Origin: Ignavibacteria bacterium
GTDB lineage: Bacteria > Bacteroidota > Ignavibacteria > UBA10030 > UBA6906
Direction: 5' to 3'
Assembly (NCBI GenBank): GCA_029859455.1
Contig: JAOUDE010000051.1
Coordinates: forward strand, 1 to 11,147
Length of the DNA stretch: 11,147 nucleotides
Within the stretch, counting starts at the first letter, position 1; the number at the start of each line of letters is the position of its first letter. The position numbers and the translations under genes were made by a program. The notes beneath the pieces were generated by a model. The model was not told where the DNA came from. It saw nothing but the letters and a program-made list of their open reading frames with translations, and did no database searches. This document shows positions 1-4,469 of the stretch, piece after piece.

Positions 1-323
1 TGCGGCAGGCACTCACGAAGGCCTCAGAGATGCTCGCTGTTGTCGGTCTGACCAGTCGTCACGACCACAAGCCTCCCCAGCTCTCCGGTGGTGAGCAGCA
101 GCGCGTCGCCGTTGCCCGTGCGCTGATTAACGAGCCTCTGGTGGTTCTTGCAGACGAGCCAACAGGGAACCTCGATACTGCGAATGCCGGGGCTGTCCAC
201 GATCTGATTGCGAAGCTGAGCAGGGAACAGGAGCAGACATTCGTGATCGTGACACATAATGAGAAACTGGCGAAACAGGCTGACAGGGTGGTGCGGATCG
301 TGGATGGCGTGGTTGGCACATGA
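1..323 (+). CDS. lolD: LolD-type ABC transporter ATP-binding protein, 3' part only
   Basis: This is the C-terminal 106 residues of an ABC ATPase, cut by the left window edge; the first whole codon is at position 3. Seen directly: the ABC signature LSGGEQQR, a Walker B with its catalytic glutamate and D-loop (LADEPTGNLD), and the H-loop (IVTHN). The signature followed by VAVARAL and DEPTGNLD is typical of the LolD/MacB/FtsE group. LolD powers extraction of lipoproteins from the inner membrane with the LolC/E permeases, and MacB-type relatives serve efflux or mechanotransmission. The permease partner is not visible; it would lie upstream, outside the window. The protein ends about 20 residues after the H-loop, the normal end for a single-domain LolD ATPase of about 225 residues, so the 3' end is intact. 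The family is secure; LolD versus a sister subfamily is less so. Confidence 0.85.
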   Translation, partial: RQALTKASEMLAVVGLTSRHDHKPPQLSGGEQQRVAVARALINEPLVVLADEPTGNLDTANAGAVHDLIAKLSREQEQTFVIVTHNEKLAKQADRVVRIVDGVVGT

Positions 324-342
324 GCCGCGGCATCTGGCTCAT
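320..342 (+). terminator. Hairpin overlapping the lolD stop codon (possible weak terminator)
   Basis: ATGAGCC (320-326) pairs perfectly with GGCTCAT (336-342) around a 9-nt loop, and the stem includes the TGA stop. The following sequence (TCCTTCCGTATC) has no real T-run, so an intrinsic terminator is doubtful. It may instead protect the mRNA 3' end or act with Rho. Confidence 0.3.
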
Positions 343-441
343 TCCTTCCGTATCAGATATCTTTCCGTATATGTGGACAATATCGCCTCGAGGCAGTGAG
401 GCCATGATTTCCAATCTCCTGGGATTCTGTCCATTTTTTTC

Positions 442-469
442 TTGACATTCAATCGGATTTCGCTATTTT
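442..469 (+). promoter_or_regulatory. Sigma-70-type promoter for the candidate small RNA
   Basis: A perfect -35 box TTGACA (442-447) is followed after 16 nt by a -10-like TATTTT (464-469). The predicted transcription start is around 475-477. That is exactly where the first strand of the downstream hairpin begins (477). No open reading frame starts in the next 100 nt, so the promoter seems to serve the structured RNA first. Confidence 0.55.
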
Positions 470-475
470 TGTCAT

Positions 476-560
476 CGACCTTTTACGACAGTTTCTCCCC
501 TGACTGTTGTAAGAATCAAGGTCAAGCCCGGCGTTCCCCCCAACGCTGGGCTTTTGTTTT
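476..560 (+). ncRNA. Candidate small RNA with two abutting C-rich-loop hairpins
   Basis: The roughly 83-nt region between the promoter at 442-469 and a T-run folds almost completely. Hairpin 1: GACCTT (477-482) pairs with AAGGTC (518-523) and TTACGACAGT (483-492) with ACTGTTGTAA (503-512). It leaves a 5-nt bulge (513-517) and the loop TTCTCCCCTG. Hairpin 2 starts at the very next base: 524-535 pairs with 542-553 (12 bp) around the loop CCCCCC, then TTGTTTT. Each stem contains one pair (487/508 and 530/547) that is G-U only in the plus sense, which favours a plus-strand RNA. The architecture resembles the actinobacterial 6C RNA (two stems with C-run loops) and Firmicutes C-loop sRNAs that pair with Shine-Dalgarno sequences. 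That likeness is an analogy, not homology. Alternatives are a leader attenuating the gene at 583, or the 3' end of the lolD transcript. Confidence 0.55.
524..560 (+). terminator. Strong intrinsic terminator with a C6 loop
   Basis: A 12-bp stem (AAGCCCGGCGTT with AACGCTGGGCTT, one G-U pair) closes a CCCCCC loop and runs directly into TTGTTTT (554-560). It ends the candidate small RNA. It also lies 22 nt upstream of the next start codon, so that gene would need readthrough or a promoter I cannot see. Confidence 0.85.
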
Positions 561-582
561 CGGTCCACCTTAGGAGGATAGA

Positions 583-834
583 ATGGCGAGAGCGATCAGA
601 AAAAGTTCATCACGCAAGAAGAGACTAGCCGAACAGTCGTTTCCCCTTGTGAGGGAGAATTTCGTGATTATCGGCCTGGGACTCGTCGTGATTCTGGCGG
701 GTTATCTTGCCCTGCTTGAGGGGTCGGTCGAAGGATTCCTTCCGCTCGTTGTCGCTCCGATCCTGCTTGTTCTGGGATATTGTGTCATTATCCCTCTTGG
801 GATTCTCTACCGCAAGAATGAAGAGAACGGATAG
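583..834 (+). CDS. Small two-helix membrane protein, DUF3098-like
   Basis: This gene encodes 83 residues. The start is fixed by a full AGGAGG at 572-577, five bases before the ATG. The N-terminus is strongly basic (residues 2-16, RKSSSRKKR). Two hydrophobic helices follow, at about residues 27-45 and 53-76, joined by a short acidic loop (EGSVEG), and the tail is charged (RKNEENG). The helix pattern GLGLVVILAGYLAL...VVAPILLVLGYCVIIPLGILYR resembles DUF3098, a family of small membrane proteins of unknown function found in Bacteroidetes and relatives. The assignment is from memory of the pattern. By the positive-inside rule, both ends probably face the cytoplasm. It stands alone between a terminator and the tRNA promoter. 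No function can be given. Confidence 0.75.
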   Translation: MARAIRKSSSRKKRLAEQSFPLVRENFVIIGLGLVVILAGYLALLEGSVEGFLPLVVAPILLVLGYCVIIPLGILYRKNEENG

Positions 835-1020
835 TCAGCGTTCTGCCGGACAACTTCCACGGAAGCATTCCGGGCCCTCACATCCCTGTCACCGGCCGGA
901 CTCAGAGAGCGAAGGTCGTACCAGTGAGCGGTAACTGATCCCGGAAGCCCCGGTCTGCCCCTGGTCGGAATTCCTTCTTCAGAACCGGAGAGCGTTTGCC
1001 CCGCGGGTTCCCCGTTCGTG

Positions 1021-1049
1021 TTGCGGTTCCGTGAGGACTTCCGTATATT
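1021..1049 (+). promoter_or_regulatory. Promoter of the tRNA-Lys/tRNA-Leu unit
   Basis: TTGCGG (1021-1026) and TATATT (1044-1049) are separated by exactly 17 nt, giving a predicted start near 1056, about 29 nt before the mature tRNA-Lys. The preceding stretch from 835 to 1020 contains no gene I can support, only GC-rich sequence with a small nested hairpin at 846-873 and no T-run. Confidence 0.7.
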
Positions 1050-1084
1050 CTTCGTCGTCCGCGTCTCCCGGCGTGGGTTCGAAT

Positions 1085-1156
1085 GGGCGTGTAGCTCAGG
1101 GGTAGAGCATCTGCCTTTTAAGCAGAGGGTCGTAGGTTCGAGCCCTACCACGCTCA
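1085..1156 (+). tRNA. tRNA-Lys (anticodon TTT)
   Basis: A 72-nt cloverleaf. The acceptor stem pairs GGGCGTG (1085-1091) with CACGCTC (1149-1155), and the discriminator is A1156. The D arm is GCTC...GAGC, the anticodon stem TCTGC/GCAGA has loop CTTTTAA with anticodon TTT at 1117-1119, and the T arm GTAGG/CCTAC has loop TTCGAGC. The 3' CCA is not encoded (CAG follows), so it must be added by tRNA nucleotidyltransferase. It is probably co-transcribed with tRNA-Leu 49 nt downstream. Confidence 0.97.
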
Positions 1157-1205
1157 CAGAGCATTGGTTCCGGGAACCTGTGAGGCCGGAAGATCATGAC
1201 ACCAT

Positions 1206-1288
1206 GCGGAAGTGGCGAAATTGGCAGACGCACCATCTTGAGGGGGTGGCGCCCACAAGGCATGCGGGTTCAAGTCCCGCCTTCCGCA
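1206..1288 (+). tRNA. tRNA-Leu (anticodon GAG)
   Basis: An 83-nt class II tRNA. The acceptor stem pairs GCGGAAG (1206-1212) with CTTCCGC (1281-1287), discriminator A1288. The anticodon stem CCATC/GGTGG carries loop TTGAGGG, anticodon GAG at 1240-1242, reading CTC/CTT. It has the long variable arm expected for leucine (around 1250-1264) and a T arm GCGGG/CCCGC with loop TTCAAGT. CCA is not encoded. It shares the promoter at 1021-1049. No clear terminator follows; a 5-bp stem at 1314-1328 lacks a T-run. Confidence 0.97.
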
Positions 1289-1419
1289 CAAACTTCCACG
1301 AAGCCCACGCCGATCGTCTTTTCGACGACTCCTGTTCTCATTTCATCGATGTACGGTTAGCCACAACGGCTTGTTCAATCACACGATCGCGAACGCACGA
1401 CACTCAGTTAGGAGGATTC

Positions 1420-2589
1420 ATGCAACCCTGGCAGGATAAAAGCCTCGACGAGACCAGAGAAAAATTCAGAAAATTTTCGCAGGAACAGCTTGCGGGAGAG
1501 GGAGATGCATGGAGGCAAAGGGACCGAGACCGGGAATTCTCGGCAGAGCGGTGGCTGAAGTGTTGTGAGATGGGGGTCCTCGGCATGTCGATGAAGAAGG
1601 AATATGGCGGGCTCGGAATGCCGTATGGTCATACCATAGCGGCGATCGAAGGAATGGGTGAAGCGTGTCATGACACCGGGTTTTTCTTCGCCATGAGCTC
1701 TCAGATCAGCGGGATACAGCTGGCACTTCAGACCAGCGGAACGGAGGATCTGAAAAAGAAATGGCTGCCTGACCTGATCTCCGGAAAGCATTTTGCATGC
1801 CTTGGATTTACTGAGGATACCGCAGGAAGCGATGTGTTTTCGACCCAGACCGAAGCGAAACCGGTCGAGGGAGGATTCGTCATCAACGGGCAGAAGTCGT
1901 TTACCACAAATTCGCTTGATTCAACCTGCTGTCTTGTCTTCGCGCGAACAGCCAACAATCGTTCTCCGTTCGATTTTACGGCGTTCATGGTGGACATGAG
2001 CTGGGACGGCGTTTCTCACGGGCAGGCCTTCGAGAAGGCAACTCTCCGCACATGTTCTATGGGCCGGGTCGATTTCAAGGATGTGTTTGTTCCGAAGGAC
2101 CATATTATCGGTAGTGTTGGATCCGGTCTGAATGTCCTGAAGTATTCGATCGGATGGGAACGGGTGATGCTGATGGGGATTATCCTGGGACCGATGGGAC
2201 GGGTTCTGGAGGAGACGATTGAGCGGGTTAAGACCCGTGAACAATTCGGAAAACCGATCGGTAAATACCAGCAGATGTCATCCAAGGTGGCAGAGATGAT
2301 CATGCGGCGAAGAGTGTCACGGACGATGGTCTATGATCTGTGCGGTCAGCTGACCGCCGCGAACGGAGCGATCGGCAACTATCTTCAGGATGTTGCCATC
2401 GCCAAACTGTACGTCACGGAGAACTGGATTCAGTTCATGCTGGATGCCACCCAGATCTGGGGTGGAAGGGGAGTCTGCCACGACTGGTCAATTCAGCAGG
2501 ATATGAGGGATGCCCTTTCCAGCACGATTTGGGCAGGAACATCAGAAACCCTGCGGAATACCATCGCCAAAATCGTTGGTGTTGGCTGA
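1420..2589 (+). CDS. Acyl-CoA dehydrogenase (isovaleryl-/long-chain-type active site)
   Basis: This gene encodes a 389-residue flavoprotein of the acyl-CoA dehydrogenase family, which oxidises an acyl-CoA to the 2-enoyl-CoA and passes electrons to ETF. The frame stays open back to 1018 across both tRNAs. The ATG at 1420 is chosen because AGGAGG lies at 1410-1415 and the protein then has normal family length. Seen: the N-terminal helical domain, the FAD/substrate segment GFTEDTAGSDV, the middle beta domain, the C-terminal signature REQFGKPIGKYQQ, and WGGRG. The position of the usual catalytic glutamate (YEGT in medium-chain enzymes) is A372 in IWAGTSE. Instead E247 in GWERVML aligns with the catalytic E254 of isovaleryl-CoA dehydrogenase, which also has AGTSE. 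The active site is therefore probably intact but of the isovaleryl/long-chain type. The substrate is not determined. The mutase subunit at 3763 suggests branched-chain or propionyl-CoA breakdown. I see no convincing promoter in 1289-1419. Confidence 0.93.
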   Translation: MQPWQDKSLDETREKFRKFSQEQLAGEGDAWRQRDRDREFSAERWLKCCEMGVLGMSMKKEYGGLGMPYGHTIAAIEGMGEACHDTGFFFAMSSQISGIQLALQTSGTEDLKKKWLPDLISGKHFACLGFTEDTAGSDVFSTQTEAKPVEGGFVINGQKSFTTNSLDSTCCLVFARTANNRSPFDFTAFMVDMSWDGVSHGQAFEKATLRTCSMGRVDFKDVFVPKDHIIGSVGSGLNVLKYSIGWERVMLMGIILGPMGRVLEETIERVKTREQFGKPIGKYQQMSSKVAEMIMRRRVSRTMVYDLCGQLTAANGAIGNYLQDVAIAKLYVTENWIQFMLDATQIWGGRGVCHDWSIQQDMRDALSSTIWAGTSETLRNTIAKIVGVG

Positions 2590-2632
2590 TTCGGACGCCG
2601 GGCTGGTTCCTTCGAAATGTCGATGTCGGGGC

Positions 2633-2661
2633 TTGACTTCCTGCCCGTTTCGGGGTATATT
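2633..2661 (+). promoter_or_regulatory. Promoter of a near-leaderless gene
   Basis: TTGACT (2633-2638) and TATATT (2656-2661) are 17 nt apart. The expected start of transcription, about 2667-2669, lies only 7-9 nt before the ATG at 2676, and no Shine-Dalgarno sequence fits in between (GCGACTTGGT). Confidence 0.7.
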
Positions 2662-2675
2662 TTGAGCGACTTGGT

Positions 2676-3089
2676 ATGTTAAGAAAACCCGTATTTCTCA
2701 TTATTGCCCTGATGGCTCTCAGCAGCCTGTCATTTGCGCTGGAGCCTCTTAAAGAGGGCAGCCTCTCGGCAGAGAGTAATGGCAACTCGATCGTCATCCG
2801 ATGGATGTCGGAGGACGAATCGAGAGTCACATCGTTTGAGATCGAGCGGAAAGCCGGACTCACGAGCCAGTTCTTCCTTCTCGCGGCGGTGGCACCACTT
2901 GGAAACAACTCCTCCTATGAATACGTCGACGACACGGCATTCCGTGTCGGTGCCGAATCAATCTATGCCTACAGGATCAGGGCGGTATTCGAGGATGGTT
3001 CCTCAGCCTATTCCGGTGAGGTGACGGTGATTCACGCTGTGAGCAGTGTGCGTCGCACCTGGGGGAGTATCAAGGCGATGTTCCGTTAA
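2676..3089 (+). CDS. Small exported fibronectin-III-like protein
   Basis: This gene encodes 137 residues. Residues 1-21 are a Sec signal peptide: MLRK, a hydrophobic core, and a likely cut after SFA. Residues from about 27 to 120 resemble a fibronectin type III fold. Seen: alternating strands with IVIRWMSEDES (strand B Trp), SFEIERKAG (strand C), YEYVDD and a closing YAYRIRAVFEDGSSAYSGEVTV, the usual end of such domains. The short basic tail VRRTWGSIKAMFR follows the fold directly. I have an impression that this tail recurs in uncharacterised FCB-group proteins, but cannot confirm it here. The product is probably periplasmic or surface-exposed, with an unknown binding role. It is a single-gene unit with its own promoter upstream and a terminator at 3118-3146. 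The next in-frame ATG (residue 13) would destroy the signal peptide, so the leaderless start at 2676 is preferred. Confidence 0.82.
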   Translation: MLRKPVFLIIALMALSSLSFALEPLKEGSLSAESNGNSIVIRWMSEDESRVTSFEIERKAGLTSQFFLLAAVAPLGNNSSYEYVDDTAFRVGAESIYAYRIRAVFEDGSSAYSGEVTVIHAVSSVRRTWGSIKAMFR

Positions 3090-3117
3090 TCAGGTATGAT
3101 CCTGGCTGGTCTTTCAG

Positions 3118-3146
3118 AAGCGATGCTTGCCGTGTCGCTTTTTTTT
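3118..3146 (+). terminator. Intrinsic terminator after the fibronectin-like gene
   Basis: AAGCGA (3118-3123) pairs with TCGCTT (3135-3140). Two G-T pairs and one C-G extend the stem to 9 bp, leaving a TTGCC loop, and eight T run from 3139 to 3146. The next gene (maf) starts only 20 nt later. Confidence 0.85.
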
Positions 3147-3166
3147 GTTTCAATGACTCCAACCGC

Positions 3167-3766
3167 GTGCACAATCGCCTGATTCTTGCTTCCATCTCTC
3201 CGAGGCGCCTGCGCCTGTTGAATCAGATAGGACTCTACCCGGAAGTTATCCCGAGTTCGATCGACGAGGCGTTCGACCCGTCGCTCAGTCCGCTGGAAAA
3301 TGCCAGAGTGCTTTCAAGAGCAAAGGCGGATTCCGTCGCTTCCGTCCACAGGGATTCGGTGGTGATTGGTGCGGATACGGTCGTTGTGCTGGACGACCAG
3401 CTTCTCGGCAAACCGACCAGTCCTGACGATGCCATCCGGATGCTCAGGCTCCTCAGCGGCAGGACACATACGGTCATCACGGCATTTTCGCTCGTGCGGG
3501 CCGGAGAAGAAGGTGTTTGTGAGGCCGAGGAGACCGATGTTACATTCCGTACACTTCCCGATGGTGAGATCAGGCGCTACGTGGCAGGCGGGTCTCCCAT
3601 GGACAAGGCGGGTGCCTACGGGATTCAGGACGATTATGGGGCTGTCTTCGTGTCCCGGATTGAGGGATGCTATTACAACGTCGTGGGGCTTCCGTTGTCA
3701 AGATTTTGGTCTGCGTACCGGAAGCTCCCGGAATATTTGAACGAAGTTGAGAGGAATCCTCAGTGA
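3167..3766 (+). CDS. maf: Maf/YhdE-family nucleoside triphosphate pyrophosphatase
   Basis: This gene encodes 199 residues, full length for the family. Maf proteins hydrolyse non-canonical or pyrimidine nucleoside triphosphates (dTTP/UTP in the YhdE group) to monophosphate and pyrophosphate, as house-cleaning enzymes and septation inhibitors. Motifs in order: LASISPRR (7-14, phosphate-binding loop), GADTVV with catalytic-type D70, GKP (81-83), HTVIT (101-105), GGSPMDKAGAYGIQ (141-154) and IEGCYYNVVGLPL (165-177). MDKAGAYGIQ with the NVVGLPL ending fits the dTTP/UTP subgroup. The start is GTG: its second codon begins the conserved N-terminus, and no upstream in-frame start exists. There is no Shine-Dalgarno sequence. 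A 9-codon ATG reading frame (3153-3182) in another frame overlaps the start. Transcription must come from readthrough of the terminator at 3118-3146 or an unseen promoter. It overlaps the next gene by 4 nt. Confidence 0.95.
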   Translation: MHNRLILASISPRRLRLLNQIGLYPEVIPSSIDEAFDPSLSPLENARVLSRAKADSVASVHRDSVVIGADTVVVLDDQLLGKPTSPDDAIRMLRLLSGRTHTVITAFSLVRAGEEGVCEAEETDVTFRTLPDGEIRRYVAGGSPMDKAGAYGIQDDYGAVFVSRIEGCYYNVVGLPLSRFWSAYRKLPEYLNEVERNPQ

Positions 3767-4164
3767 ACAAACGAATCAGAGTGCTGGTCGCAAAGGTCGG
3801 GCTGGACGGACACGACAGGGGCGCTAAAGTGGTTGCGGCGGCGTTGCGTGATGCCGGAATGGAAGTGATCTACAGTGGCCTCCGGAAGACCCCCGAGATG
3901 GTGGTCGAGGCGGCGATTCAGGAAGATGTGAATGCGATCGGCATCAGTATCCTGAGTGGTGCACATATGACGATCTTTCCGCGGATGCTGGCGCTGATGA
4001 AGGAGAAAGGACTGAATGATGTCCTCCTCTTCGGCGGAGGAATCATCCCGGACAAGGATATTGAAGAGCTGAAGAAAATCGGGGTGGGAGAACTGTTCAC
4101 CCCCGGAGCTTCCACTCAGGTCATCGTTGAGTATCTTCGAAACAATTCCGACAACCGGAACTGA
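3763..4164 (+). CDS. Methylmalonyl-CoA mutase small (cobalamin-binding) subunit
   Basis: This gene encodes a 133-residue stand-alone B12-binding domain with a Rossmann-like fold. Seen: DGHDRG (D15, H17, G20), the DxHxxG motif whose histidine ligates cobalt; SIL at 62-64, which packs on the dimethylbenzimidazole tail; and the GGG (91-93) loop. KVGLDGHDRGAKVVA is characteristic of the C-terminal part of methylmalonyl-CoA mutase. The product therefore probably pairs with a separate catalytic large subunit, not in the window, to interconvert succinyl-CoA and methylmalonyl-CoA in propionate metabolism. Closely related domains serve isobutyryl-CoA and other acyl-CoA mutases, so substrate identity is inferred. 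The start is GTG within a GTGA overlap with the maf stop, with GAGAGG 8 nt upstream, so translational coupling to maf is likely. Confidence 0.92.
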   Translation: MNKRIRVLVAKVGLDGHDRGAKVVAAALRDAGMEVIYSGLRKTPEMVVEAAIQEDVNAIGISILSGAHMTIFPRMLALMKEKGLNDVLLFGGGIIPDKDIEELKKIGVGELFTPGASTQVIVEYLRNNSDNRN

Positions 4165-4172
4165 GCTGACTT

Positions 4173-4373
4173 CTATTCCCGCCTCGTGACCTTGATCGCC
4201 TGAGGGCCCTTTCCGGTTTCCTCAATTTCGAATTCAACAGGCTCCCCCTGCTTGAGGGTTCTGTACCCTTCGCCCACGATGGAATTGTAGTGAACGAAGA
4301 GATCTCCTCCATCCTCTTTGGTAATGAATCCGAACCCCTTCGCGTTATTGAACCACTTCACTGTACCTTTCAT
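4173..4373 (-). CDS. csp: Cold-shock protein (CspA family)
   Basis: This gene encodes a 66-residue single cold-shock domain, a five-stranded OB fold that binds single-stranded RNA or DNA and acts as an RNA chaperone. RNP1 is KGFGFI (12-17) and RNP2 is LFVHY (25-29). The family start MKGTVKWFNNAKGFGFI and end GPQAIKV are present. A GAAAGG lies 9 nt before the ATG. It has its own promoter in the gap behind the DNA polymerase gene and ends 8 nt from the convergent mutase subunit gene. The predicted leader is about 50 nt, shorter than the long thermosensor leader of E. coli cspA, so cold induction cannot be inferred from it. Confidence 0.96.
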   Translation of the reverse strand: MKGTVKWFNNAKGFGFITKEDGGDLFVHYNSIVGEGYRTLKQGEPVEFEIEETGKGPQAIKVTRRE

Positions 4374-4429
4374 AGCCAGGTACCTTTCGGGCTGTCTTCA
4401 ATGGGCGTGGTATCACATCGCTTGCGGGC

Positions 4430-4458
4430 ATTGTAAGAAAGCCTGAATCAAAACGCAA
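4430..4458 (-). promoter_or_regulatory. Promoter of the cold-shock gene
   Basis: On the minus strand TTGCGT (4458-4453) is followed after 17 nt by TACAAT (4435-4430). The predicted start is near 4423, giving a leader of about 50 nt. It lies entirely in the 96-nt gap between the polymerase stop and the cold-shock start codon. Confidence 0.7.
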
Positions 4459-4469
4459 GAATCGCGAGG

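Noticed and set aside
385..402. Palindrome GCCTCGAGGC and neighbouring GAGGC
   Set aside because: Short GC palindrome with no partner copy, T-run or gene-relevant position; chance is sufficient.
835..1020. Possible small gene or structured RNA between the DUF3098-like gene and the tRNAs
   Set aside because: Only a small nested hairpin (846-873) was found; no frame with a ribosome site and no terminator.
807..1157. 116-codon minus-strand frame across tRNA-Lys
   Set aside because: Its GLEPTTLCLKGRCSTPEL segment is the well-known spurious antisense translation of a tRNA gene; no ribosome site.
1314..1328. TCGTC/GACGA stem after tRNA-Leu as a terminator
   Set aside because: Five base pairs and no T-run; cannot be called.
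1018..1419. 134-codon N-terminal extension of the acyl-CoA dehydrogenase frame
   Set aside because: It translates straight through tRNA-Lys and tRNA-Leu; the AGGAGG site at 1410-1415 and the normal family length fix the start at 1420.
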